Notes under the pieces: generated by a model
Databases searched by the model: none
Seen by the model: only the letters and a program-made list of their open reading frames with translations
Told to the model about the DNA's origin: nothing
Part shown: one piece after another, positions 36,001 to 47,176 of the stretch
Layout: every line of letters starts with the position of its first letter
Numbering within the stretch: position 1 is the stretch's first letter
Source of the DNA: Anagrus nilaparvatae
Taxonomy: Eukaryota; Arthropoda; Insecta; Hymenoptera; Mymaridae
Assembly (NCBI GenBank): GCA_022575985.1
Contig: JAKSXM010000014.1
Location: 4,154,001-4,218,000 of the forward strand
Direction: 5' to 3'
Length of the DNA stretch: 64,000 nucleotides
Position numbers and translations under genes: made by a program

Positions 36001-36109
36001 TTATTTTATTCAGGGAGTCGGACTCTCTAATTCAGGGAGTTAACTCCCTAAATCAGGGATTTTTTTTTTGATTTAGGGAGTCGGACTACGTGGTTATTTT
36101 TGTTAGAGA
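33079..36109. mobile_element. 3-kb palindromic element built of ~127-bp units carrying CCAAGATGGCGG
   Basis: The ends CTCTAACAAAAATAACCACG ... and its inverse at 36,090-36,109 are flanked by TA on each side. Just inside are repeats of gggagtccgactccct and gggagttaactccct, themselves palindromic. Each arm then holds about nine or ten ~127-bp units (33,240-34,480; 34,850-35,990). Each unit contains ttacctgggggttttcgagg, cgattttctgaatgaaaatt and gattttccaagatggcggac. The centre, ~34,490-34,845, is unrelated AT-rich sequence. It is inserted in the ~165-bp satellite. Open frames through the units are repeat artefacts. Confidence 0.88.
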
Positions 36110-36111
36110 TA

Positions 36112-36380
36112 TACAGTTAAATATTTTTATTTTTTTTTTCATTCTTAGGACTGCCTATATCTATATTATTACATAGTGAAATTTTTTTAATTTTTCATAT
36201 ATAAAATAGCCAGAAATAGTGATTGAAATTATTGTAGTTTTTTCATATTGTAAACAGACAATATGAATTTTACTATACAGTTAAATTTAAAAAATTTTTT
36301 TTTTTTTTATTATTCTTAGGACTGCCAATGTCTATATTATTTCATATTCAAATTTTTAAGTCATTTCATATATAAAACAA
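36112..36380. repeat. ~165-bp satellite, right piece
   Basis: It continues the array of 31.7-33.08 kb (ttcttaggactgcctatatc; attgtaaacagacaatatga), ending where the inverted repeat at 36,385 begins. Confidence 0.75.
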
Positions 36381-36384
36381 AAGA

Positions 36385-36690
36385 GCTTCGGTGCAAATTA
36401 CTCCTTGTAAAAAATGCTATCGAGTTGACGCTTTTTTTTTAATTTTAGCTCACGGCACAGAGTTATAACTGTTTAAAGCTAAGAAGTACAAAATTTAAAA
36501 ACTCAAAAATTGGGCATTTTCTTCACTTCATATCTTAAAATGGTTTGTATCAAAATATATAAAAAACAAAATGCATTGTATTTATTAAACGCTTTTCTAA
36601 AGCCGATTTTTTTTTGTTTTTTATTTAATGTATTCATTAAAAATAAATAGCAAAAAAAAGACTCAGAGTCCGATTTACTGAATTATTGGG
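36385..36690. repeat. Left inverted repeat bracketing the 114-bp satellite array
   Basis: Segments such as gtgcaaattactcc, aaatgctatcgagttgacg, ctcacggcacagagttataact, cattttcttcacttcatatc and aaaagactcagagtc return inverted, in the same order, at 44,490-44,785. Identity by eye is moderate. Confidence 0.75.
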
Positions 36691-38909
36691 TTTATCCATT
36701 GAAATAATAGTATTGAATTTAGCAGAAACTATACTTCACTTTAATTTTTTTTCGAAAAGTGTCCTGTTTTATAGAAAAAGTGTAATTTCAATTGTTTTTA
36801 TGCAATAATAGTATTAATATATAGGTCTTGAATTTAGCAGAATATACTCCACTTAAATGTTTTCGAATTCCGTCGTGTTTTATAGAAATGTTGTAATTTC
36901 AATTGTTTTTATGCAATAATAGCATTAAATTATTAGTATTGAATTTAGCAAAATATACCCAACCTAAATGTTTTTGAATATTGTCCTGTTTTATAGAAAT
37001 CTTGTAATTTCAAATATTTTTATGCAATGATAGCATTGAAATATATGTATTAAATGTAGCAAAATATACCCCTTTTTCAATTTTTTTCGAATAGTAGCTT
37101 GATTTTTAGAAAAGTTGTAATTTCAATTGCATTGAAATATTAGTAATTAATTTAGCAGAAAATATATATAACTCACTTTAATTTTATTTCGAAAAGTGTC
37201 CTTTTTTATATAAAAGTTGTAATTTCAAATGTTTTTATGCAATGATAGCATTGAAATATTAGTATTGAATTTAACAGAAACTATACCCCACTTTAATTTT
37301 TTTTTCGTTAACAACTTAAAAAGATAAACTCATATTGATTGTCCACAATTTGAAAAACTTCTAAAAATTTAAATACGAGTTGTCGGGTGTGTATTTTGTA
37401 TTTTTATATTTTTGAATTTTTTATTTGTAAAAATTGTATTTTCAAATATTTTTATTGACTTTAGCAGAAACTATACGTCATTCTAAATTTTTTTGTAATA
37501 GTGTCCTATAAATTTTGTAATAGTGTTTTATATATAGCATTGAAATATTTTTATTGACTTTAGCAGAAACTAAACGCTATTCTAAATTTTTTTCGATTAG
37601 TGTACTGTTTTATATAAAAAATGTAATTTCAAATATTTTTATGCAATGATTGTATTGAAATATTATTATTGACTTTAGCATAAACTATCCGCCATTCTAA
37701 ATTCTTTTTAATAATGCTCTGTTATACATAAAAATTGGCATTTCAAATATTTTTATGCAATGATTGCATTGAAATATTTTTACCGACTTTAGCAGACACT
37801 ATACGCCATTCTAAATTTTTTTTGAATAATGCTCTTTTATATATTAAAATTGGCATTTCATATATTTTTATGCAATGATTGCATTGAAATATTTTTATTG
37901 ACTTTAGCAAAAACTGTACGCTATTCTAAATTTTTTCTAATATTATACTGTTTTATACAAAAGTTGGAATTTCAAAAGTTTTTATGCAATGATAGCATTG
38001 AAATTTTTTTATTGACTTTAGCAGAAACTATACATCATTTTAAATTTTTTTCTAATAGTGTCCTGTTTTATATAAAAATTGTAATTTAAAATGTTTTTAT
38101 GCAATGTTAGCATAGAAATATTTTTATTGACTTTAGCAGAAACTATCCGCCATTCTAAATTCTTTTTAATAATGCTCTGTTATACATAAAAATTGGCATT
38201 TCAAATATTTTTATGCAATGATTGCATTGAAATATTTTTACCGACTTTAGCAGAAACTATATGCTATTATAAATTTTTTTCGATTAATGTCCTGTTTTAT
38301 ACAAAAGTTGTAATTTAAAATATTTTTATGCAATGATTGCATTGAAATATTATTATTGACTTTAGCAGAAACTGTACTCCATTCTAAATTTTTTTGAATA
38401 ATGCTCTGTTTTAAATAAAAATTGGGATTTCAAATATTTTTATGCAATGATAGCATTGAAATATTTTTATTGACTTTAGCAGAAACTGTACTCCATTCTA
38501 AATTTTTTTGAATAATGCTTTGTTATATATAAAATTTGGCATTTCAAATATTTTTATGCAATGTTAACATTGAAATATTTTTATTGACTTTGGCAGAAAC
38601 TATACATCAATCTGAATGTTTTTCGAATAGTGTACTGTTTTATACAAAAGTTGGAATTTAAAAAATTTTTATGCAATGATAGCATGAAAATATTTTATTG
38701 ACTTTAGCAGAAACTATATGCCATTTTAAATTTTTTTGAAAAGTGTTGTGTTTTTTTCAAAAGTTAAGATTTCACATATTTTTATGCAATGATTGCATTG
38801 AAATATTATTATCGACTTTAGCAGAAACTGTACTCCATTCTAAATTTTTTTGAATAATGCTCTGTTATATATAAAAATTGTGATTTCAAATATTTTTAAG
38901 TAATGTTAA

Positions 38910-39439
38910 GGTTCTTTACCAGACAATTAATATTACGGTATTTTAACAGATCATTTTTCGTGGTAGCTTTAATAAAAAAAAAAGTACGACAACGTCGCAC
39001 AATGTTTGTAGGCACGCGATTTTATTTACATGATTATTATTATAATATTATGCGTGTATTTTAAACGTCGACGTTGTCACCTTAAAATTTTCATCGGTTT
39101 TTTATTTTTTCTTATTAAAATATCTTTTATAAGAAAACCACAATTTATTTAAAAATCGAATAGAAGTTTCTTCAACAATTAATTTACTTGGTGCAATTTA
39201 AAAAAAAAAAATCTATTGTTCAGTTTCGGCGTTGACAGTAAATAAAAATCTCAAACCCGCGTTTTTTGACTCGGCTCCTATGCTTGCAATGTATAAGAAT
39301 TCAACTTTGGAGCTTTGTATCTCCTAAACGAAAACCACAATTTTCTTAAAATTTTATTTTTATGTGTATTATTATAATATGAAGCCCCTATAAAAATTTT
39401 AGCGATTTCTATTGTCGTCTAAATTACTGGTGAACTACC
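38910..39439. mobile_element. 530-bp TTAA-type MITE inside the satellite array
   Basis: TTAA lies at 38,906-38,909 and 39,440-39,443. The ends GGTTCTTTACCAG and the inverse of GGTAGTTCACCAG form imperfect terminal repeats. The satellite unit elsewhere reads atgttaacattg, so the empty site is visible in neighbouring copies. TTAA duplication suggests mobilisation by a piggyBac-type transposase. No coding sequence. Confidence 0.85.
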
Positions 39440-42020
39440 TTAACATTGAAATATTTTTATTGACTTTGGCAGAATCTATACGTCAATCTGAATGTTTTTC
39501 GAATAGTGTCCTGTTTTATACAAAAGATGGGATTTCATATATTTTTATGCTACGATTGCATTGAAATATTTTTATTCACTTTGGCAGATACTGTACGCTA
39601 TTCTAAATTTTTTCTAATAGTGTACTGTTTTATACAAAAGTTGGAATTTCAAATATTTTTATGCAATTATTGCATTGAAATATTATTATTAACTTTAGCA
39701 GAAACTGTACTCCATTCTAAATTTTTTTGAATAATGCTTTGTTATATATAAAAGTTGGGATTTCAAATATTTTTATGCAATGTTAACATTGAAATATTTT
39801 TATTGACTTTGGCAGAAACTATACATCAATCTGAATGTTTTTCGAATAGTGTCCTGTTTTATACAAAAGTTGGGATTTCATATATTTTTATGCTAAGATT
39901 GCATTGAAATATTTTTATTCACTTTGGCAGATACTGTACGCTATTCTAAATTTTTTCTAATAGTGTACTGTTTTATACAAAAGTTGGAATTTCAAATATT
40001 TTTATGCAATTATTGCATTGAAATATTATTATTAACTTTAGCAGAAACTGTACTCCATTCTAAATTTTTTTGAATAATGCTTTGTTATATATAAAAGTTG
40101 GGATTTCAAATATTTTTATGCAATGTTAACATTGAAATATTTTTATTGACTTTGGCAGAAACTATACATCAATCTGAATGTTTTTCAAATAGTGTCCTGT
40201 TTTATACAAAAGTTGGAATTTAAAAAATTTTTATGCAATGATAGCATTAAAATATTTTATTGACTTTAGCAGAAACTATATGCTATTTTAAATTTTTTTG
40301 AAAAGTGTTGTGTTTTTTTCAAAAGTTAAGATTTCACATATTTTTATGCAATGATTGCATTGAAATATTATTATCGACTTTAGCAGAAACTGTACTCCAT
40401 TCTAAATTTTTTTGAATAATGCTCTGTTATATATAAAAATTGGGATTTCAAATATTTTTATGCAATGTTAACATTGAAATATTTTTATTGACTTTGGCAG
40501 AAACTATACGTCAATCTGAATGTTTTTCGAATAGTGTCCTGTTTTATACAAAAGTTGGGATTTCATATATTTCTATGCTACGATTGCATTGAAATATTTT
40601 TATTCACTTTGGCAGATACTGTACGCTATTCTAAATTTTTTCTAATAGTGTACTGATTTATACAAAAGTTGGAATTTCAAATATTTTTGTGCAATGATTG
40701 CATTGAAATATTTTTATTGACTTTAGCAGAAACTGTACGATATTCTAAATTTTTACTAATAGTGTACTGTTTTACACAAAAGTTGGAATTTCAAATATTT
40801 TTATGCAATTATTGCATTGAAATATTATTATTGGCTTTAGCAGAAACTGTACTCCATTCTAAATTTTTTTGAATAATGCTTTGTTATATATAAAAGTTGG
40901 GATTTCAAATATTTTTATGCAATGTTAACATTGAAATATTTTTATTCACTTTGGCAGATACTATACGTCAAACTGAATGTTTTCCGAATAGTGTCCTGTT
41001 TTATACAAAAGTTGGAATTTCAAATATTTTTATGCAATTATTGCATTGAAATATTATTATTGGCTTTAGCAGAAACTGTACTCCATTCTAAATTTTTTTG
41101 AATAATGCTTTGTTATATATAAAAGTTGGGATTTCAAATATTTTTATGCAATGTTAACATTGAAATATTTTTATTGACTTTGGCAGAAACTATACGTCAA
41201 TCTGAATGTTTTTCGAATAGTGTCCTGTTTTATACAAAAGTTGGGATTTCATATATTTCTATGCTACGATTGCATTGAAATATTTTTATTCACTTTGGCA
41301 GATACTGTACGCTATTCTAAATTTTTTCTAATAGTGTACTGATTTATACAAAAGTTGGAATTTCAAATATTTTTATGCTAAGATTGCATTGAAATATTTT
41401 TATTGACTTTAGCAGAAACTGTACGATATTCTAAATTTTTACTAATAGTGTACTGTTTTACACAAAAGTTGGAATTTCAAATATTTTTATGCAATTATTG
41501 CATTGAAATATTATTATTGGCTTTAGCAGAAACTGTACTCCATTCTAAATTTTTTTGAATAATGCTTTGTTATATATAAAAGTTGGGATTTCAAATATTT
41601 TTATGCAATGTTAACATTGAAATATTTTTATTGACTTTGGCAGAAACTATACATCAATCTGAATGTTTTTCGAATAGTGTCCTGTTTTATACAAAAGTTG
41701 GGATTTCATATATTTTTATGCTAAGATTGCATTGAAATATTTTTATTCACTTTGGCAGATACTGTACGCTATTCTAAATTTTTTCTAATAGTGTACTGAT
41801 TTATACAAAAGTTGGAATTTCAAATATTTTTATGCAATGATTGCATTGAAATATTTTTATTGACTTTAGCAGAAACTGTACGATATTCTAAATTTTTTCT
41901 AATAGTGTACTGTTTTATGCAAAAGTTGGAATTTCAAATATTTTTATGCAATTATTGCATTGAAATATTATTATTGACTTTAGCAGAAACTGTACTCCAT
42001 TCTAAATTTTTTTGAATAAT

Positions 42021-42081
42021 TTATTATTATTATTATTATTCAATTTATTCACAATAGCAAAATACAGTACACTCTTGTTTA
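42021..42081 (-). mobile_element. 61-bp 5'-truncated LINE tail in the satellite array
   Basis: Read on the minus strand the insert is gtaaacaagagtgtactgta..., ending in aataaattgaataat and a (TAA)n tail, the 3'-end form of I/R1-type non-LTR elements. AATAAT borders both sides (42,015-42,020; 42,082-42,087), and the interrupted satellite monomer resumes exactly. Confidence 0.65.
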
Positions 42082-43439
42082 CAATAATGCTTTGTTATAT
42101 ATAAAAGTTGGGATTTCAAATATTTTTATGCAATGTTAACATTGAAATATTTTTATTGACTTTGGCAGAAACTATACGCCATTCTAAATTTTTTTGAATA
42201 TTGTTGTGTTTTAGACAAAAGTTAAGATTTCAAATATTTTTATGCAATGTTAACATTGAAAAATTTTTATTGACTTTGGCAGAAACTATACGTCAATCTG
42301 AATGTTTTTCGAATAGTGTCCTGTTTTATACAAAAGTTGGTATTTCAAATATTTTTATGCAATGATTGCATTGAAATATTTTTATTGACTTTAGCAGAAA
42401 CTGTACGCTATTCTAAATTTTTTCTAATATTATACTGTTTTATACAAAAGTTGGAATTTCAAAAGTTTTTATGCAATGATAGCATTGAAATTTTTTTATT
42501 GACTTTAGCAGAAACTATACATCATTTAAAATTTTTTTCTAATAGTGTCCTGTTTTATATGATAATTGTATTTTTAAATATTTTCATGCAATGATTATGA
42601 AAATTAATATTTATGAAAATTAATGTTATTATTAAATGGAATTTTAAATATTTGTCTGCAATAATTGCTTTAAAATGTGTTTTTAATTTCAAAAATTTTT
42701 ATGCAATGATTGCATTGAAATTTTTTTTGTATTTGTGTTGTTTTATAAGAAAATTGTATTTTTTTATTGACTTTATCAGAAACTATATGCGATTATAAAT
42801 TTTTTTCTAACAGTCTCCTGTTTTATAGAAAAATTGGAATTTCAAATATTTGTATGCAATAATTGCATTGAGAAAATTTTTATGCAATGATTGCATTAAA
42901 ATGTGTTTTATAATTTCAAAAATTTTTATGCAATGATTGCATTAAAATTTTTTTGTATTTGTTTTGTTTTATAAGAAAATTGTATTTTTTTATTGACTTT
43001 ACCAGAAACTATACGCCATTATAAATTTTTTTCTAACAGTCTCCTGTTTTATAGAAAAGTTGGAATTTCAAATATTTTTATACAATGATTGCATTTAATT
43101 ATTTTTTTAATTAAATATATTTTTATGCAATGGTAGAAATTAAATTTTTTTTAAAGAAATAAAATATAAAATATTTAAAATAATATAAAAAATGGATATC
43201 AGCTGTCCTAAATATAAAAAAATAAAAAATTCAAAAAATTAGACTCTAATTCGTTAAAATATTTTTAAAATTAAAATATTTTTTAAAATTAAAATATTTT
43301 TTAAATTTCATTCCAATGATTGCATTAAAATATTTTTGTCATTTCAAAAATTTATATGCAATTATTGTATCGAAATACTTTTTTAATTTGGTCATTAGAA
43401 ATTTTTTTCTAACTGTTTCTTGTTTAATAAAAAAATTGG

Positions 43440-44250
43440 AATTTCAAATATTTGTTTGCAATAATTGCATTTTTTAGAAATGATTGCATTGAAAAATTTT
43501 TTAATTTTCAAAAATTTTTTAGCAATGATTGCATTGAAATATTTTTTCAATTTCAACAATTTTTTACCAATGATTGCATTGAAATATTTTTTTAATTTTA
43601 AAAATTTTTATGCAATGATTGCATTGAAATATTTTTTATATTTCAAAAATTTTTTAGCAATGTTTGCATTGAAGTATTATTTTAATTTCAAAAAAATTTT
43701 TCAGCAATGATTGCATTGAAATATCTTTTAATTTTTAAAAATTTTTATGTAATGATTGCATTGAAAAATTTTTTAATTTTCAAAAATTTTTTAGCAATGA
43801 TTGCATTGAAATATTTTTTATATTTCAAAAATTTTTTAGCAATGATTGCATTGAAATATCTTTTAATTTTCAAAAATTTTTTAGCAATGATTGCATATAA
43901 AATTTGTTTAAAATTTTTTCAAAAATTTTTATGCAATGATTGCACTGAAATATTTTTTCAATTTCAAGAATTTTTTAGCAATGACTCCATTGAAATATTT
44001 TTTTAATTTCAAAAATTTTTTAGCAATGATTGCATATAAAATTTGTTTAAAATTTTTTCAAAAATTTTTATGCAATGGTTGCACTGAAATATTTTTTCAA
44101 TATCAAGAATTTTTTAGCAATGACTGCATTTAAATATTTTTTTAATTTTAAAAATTTTTATGCAATGATTGCATTGAAAAATTTTTTAATTTTCAAAAAT
44201 TTTTTAGCAATGATTGCATTGAAAAATTTTTTTAATTTCATTAAAAATTT
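43440..44250. repeat. ~49-bp sub-array derived from the satellite core
   Basis: The 114-bp unit is reduced to its core: tttcaaaaattttttagcaa tgattgcattgaaatatttt repeats about every 48-50 bp (for example near 43,479, 43,529 and 43,579). A 125-bp flank (aaatggatatcagctgt...) appears on both sides, at 43,190 and 44,448, indicating a ~1.26-kb direct duplication. Confidence 0.75.
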
Positions 44251-44489
44251 TAATTTTATTTCATTCCATTATAATTTTTTTTCTAACTGTCTCTTGTTTA
44301 ATAGAAAAGTTGGAATTTCAAATATTTTTATACAATGATTGCATTTAAATATTTTTTTCATTTTATATATTTTTATGAAATGTTTATGATAGCATTTAGG
44401 TTTTTTTTAAGAAAATAAAATATAAAATATATAAAATCATATAAAAAATGGATATCAGCTGTTCTAAATATAAAAAAATAAAAAATTTC

Positions 44490-44785
44490 AAAAAAGTAGA
44501 CTCTAAGTCGTTTTTTTAATATTTCTCTTTAACGAATGGATGAAATTAAAAAAAAAAAAAAGTACCATTAGAAAATTGTTTAATAAATACAAAGAAACTT
44601 GGTTTTTACATTTTGATACAATCCATTCCGAGATCTGAAGTGATGAAAATGTCCACTTTTTGATTTTTTTAATTTTGAAGTTCTTAGCTTCAAACAGTTG
44701 TAACTCTGAACCGTGAGCTCAAATTAAAAAAAAAAAAACGTCAAATCGATAGCATTTTTTCCTAGGAATAATTTGCACTAAACCT
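44490..44785. repeat. Right inverted repeat bracketing the satellite array
   Basis: Reverse complement of 36,385-36,690: tagactctaagtcg, ccgagatctgaagtgatgaa, cttcaaacagttgtaactctg, gtgagctcaaatt, cgatagcattttttcc and aataatttgcac all have left-side counterparts. Confidence 0.75.
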
Positions 44786-45183
44786 CGTTTCAAAAAACCT
44801 CTTAGATACTGAGAAAAATCAGTTTTAGTGAAAAAAAATGAAATTATTTTGCGTTTTCGACTACTAACTTCTGATATTGATTTCTCGAAATCATTTAAAT
44901 ATTTTTTAAAAATTAAAAAAAGGTCTGGAGATATTTCTTTAAAGATTACTTTAAAACCACTTTCATGTATTTTCGTCCGTACAATTCTCCATAAATGCGT
45001 GTCCAATAAAATCAAAAATAGTCAATTTTTTAAATTATTTCATTTTAATATATATAGGATTATTTACATCGAAATATTGCAACCAATAGCATGTAGGTAA
45101 TCTTTATAACGAGCAACTCAAAATATGTCGGGATGTTTTTTTTCCAACTAATAATCGAAACCTTGTATGCCTGCCTTCGCTGG
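44786..45183. other. Unassigned region
   Basis: Two overlapping opposite-strand frames of ~90-98 codons exist at 44,719-45,100, with no family motifs. No other feature seen. Confidence 0.4.
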
Positions 45184-45553
45184 CGTTATTTGTTCTACTG
45201 TGGTTAGTCAGTGTGCTAGTAATACTAATTCCACAATGATGGGCAATATCTCGGAATTAAATTAAAATAAATATTACAATAAAAATATATAAATAAATAA
45301 AGTGAAGTTGGGTTTCTTTAAATAATAATTTAAAAACAAATTAATTTTGGTTTAAATAATTTTTGATTTTTTCTTGTTTTTATTTTCGGGGAAATGGGTT
45401 TCTGTGGTTTTTCGGGTAAAAATTTTTCGGGGGTATGGCTTACGGGTAAATTCAGACATTCGGGTTATCGGCTTCGGGGAAATGGCCATAGGGGAAAAGG
45501 TCATCGGGGAAATGTCCATTCGGGGATTCGTATTCGGGGGAATGTCCGGGAAT
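45184..45553 (+). mobile_element. CCCCGAA-repeat element, copy 3 (inverted relative to copy 1)
   Basis: Nearly identical to 28,146-28,516 read on the other strand: tail gttatttgttctactgtggt ... followed by TTCGGGG-type units to 45,553. Both copies end at gtccgggaatc, giving a consistent boundary. Confidence 0.75.
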
Positions 45554-45627
45554 CTGTTTTAAATTTTCTATTGTGGTTGTTATCATTACAAATCTTGAAC
45601 ATTATTTTGAACCTTTAATTAATTAAT

Positions 45628-46535
45628 TTGATGTTACATAGGTTCATAGGATCTACTGTACTGACGTGGAATGCCTTTTACGACGGCTTGCTAAAGATTG
45701 AGCTTCCGGATGGATGCTTCATGATCGGATGCGCGGATGATGTCGCTTTAACCATAATAGCTCGAGAGACAAAGGACCAGCAAAATACCCTGGATGCGGC
45801 CATGCGCCTTATCAATAGCTGGATGTGGGATCACGGACTAAGACTTGCAGTTCTGAAAACGGAGATTATCCTTCTGACCCGGAGAAGGGTTGATACCATA
45901 TTCGGTTGATGCCATATTCCGACAATGTCCGCATAAAAAAGTACTGCAAGAAACTAAAGGCAGTACAGAGGCAGGGGGCATTTCAAATTGCTTGCTCGTA
46001 CAAGTCTGTATCAGAGCCAGCGATCCAGGTGGTGGATTGGGTGATTCCCATCGATCTGCTTGCCTTGGAAAGGCAGGCGATCTATAATCGTGAGGAAGAA
46101 GAGCGCGACGTAGCTTTCGTTCGCCCTCGCTCCCGCACAATAGAATGCTGGCAGTATAGGTGAAATGGTGACCTGAGGGGATGTTGGACGCACCGCCTTA
46201 TCATCGATTTGGAAAGCTGGATGAACCGTGATTATGGGGAGGTAGACTTCTACCTCACACAGTTCCTAACTGGTCACGGTTATTTCCGCGATATGCTATT
46301 CAAGTGGCGCAAGGTGACATCTCCGGAACGCTTGCATTTCCCGGGCGAGCTGGATACCACTGAGCACATCTTTTTTGGGTGTCCTCGCTTCGCTGAAGGG
46401 CGACCGCCCTTCGATGAATGGAGGTCGGAAGGAGTCGTCCCGGAAATGCTGCGCAGTACCGCTAACTGGTACAGTGTGGCAGAGTACGTACGGGCGACAC
46501 TGATTAAAAAAAAGGAGGAAGGTTTCCTCTCGTAG
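45628..46535 (+). pseudogene. R1-clade non-LTR retrotransposon, RT C-terminal part and ORF2 tail
   Basis: The first part reads TWNAFYDGLLKIELPDG then FMIGCADDVALTI, the FADD-type RT active site (here CADD), then RLAVLKTEIILLTRR. About 100 family residues are then missing at a frame change near 45,900. The second part starts KAVQRQGAFQIACSYKSVSE and reads through PIDLLALERQAIYNREEEE. An in-frame TGA at 46,164 stands where the family has Trp. It continues HRLIIDLESWMNRDYGEVDF, LTQFLTGHGYFRDMLFKW and the degenerate CCHC tail ERLHFPGELDTTEHIFFGC, stopping at 46,533. R1-clade elements copy their RNA directly at the target site. 5'-truncated and inactive. Confidence 0.88.
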
Positions 46536-46900
46536 GATTAAAATTAGATTATTTATCGTCATCTGTTTACTACGATTACCTTTTTGGTTAATTTTTATGC
46601 AATTATTAATTTTAGTTTCTTATTTTTACAATTTAGTAATAAATTGTGGTGGGTGAAATGTTGTGTAAATATGTATATATGTAATATAGTGTATGTATGT
46701 ATGTTGGAGTGCTCCCCTCCTCTTTTTATATGTATATTCACTCCGAGTCTTAGTGCTCGCCTTTTACGCAAGCTATAAAGAGCTATAATAAATACGTTAT
46801 AATTACTACAAATGATATTGTGCCATTATTAAGTAGACACCAACACCAAACTATCCAAAAACCTCATCAATCATTATAAAGTTCATCTATTTCATAACAC
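46536..46900 (+). other. Probable 3' UTR of the R1-clade LINE and flank
   Basis: Follows the ORF stop. It contains several aataaa-like signals (46,636; 46,787) and a gtatgtatgtatg tract, with no coding sequence. Confidence 0.4.
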
Positions 46901-46904
46901 TGGT

Positions 46905-47130
46905 GGTAGCTGGGGCAAAATCTGAGGATGTAGGCTAAATTCTGATTTCAGATTCGGTTTTAGGACATCAAAATACGTAACTAAAGTGCTTTTATTTTTA
47001 ACTTTTGGACATAGTAAAATATTTGCTTTTTGGATCACTTTAGAAGGTGGCTGGGGGTAGCTGGGGCAAAATCTGAGTGTGTAGTCTAAATTTTGACTCA
47101 GATTCGGTTTTAGGATATCGAAAAACTTAC
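46905..47130. repeat. Two-copy tandem repeat (~141 bp)
   Basis: ggtagctggggcaaaatctg with following gattcggttttaggacatc occurs at 46,911 and again at 47,052. Confidence 0.7.
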
Positions 47131-47176
47131 CTGTAGGTAGGTCTATTTACAGAATCAGAACTTTTTTTTTGCACCT

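Larger units (their letters stand above)
36700..44380. repeat. Main 114-bp satellite array with higher-order repeats
   Basis: The unit length is 114 bp, measured from caaatattttt at 38,431 to 38,545. Core: tttcaaatatttttatgcaa, tgattgcattgaaatatttt, tattgactttagcagaaact, then a variable attctaaatttttt and tgctctgttatatataaaa linker. Between 39.4 and 42.1 kb the marker ataatgctttg recurs at 342, 343, 457, 229 and 457 bp, i.e. 3, 3, 4, 2 and 4 monomers, so higher-order units were amplified. The central atgcaatgattgcat is a 15-base palindrome. Interrupted at ~37,300-37,440, 38,910-39,439 and 42,021-42,081. Short frames in it are translations of the repeat. Confidence 0.92.

Noticed and set aside
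37829..42594. Many 60-100-codon open frames with similar peptides (FQIFLCNDCIEIFLLTLAET)
   Set aside because: They are direct translations of the 114-bp satellite (114 is divisible by 3, so frames persist); no start, domain or selection evidence.
36700..44380. CRISPR-like array
   Set aside because: Repeats are contiguous diverged 114-bp monomers without unique spacers, in a eukaryotic genome.
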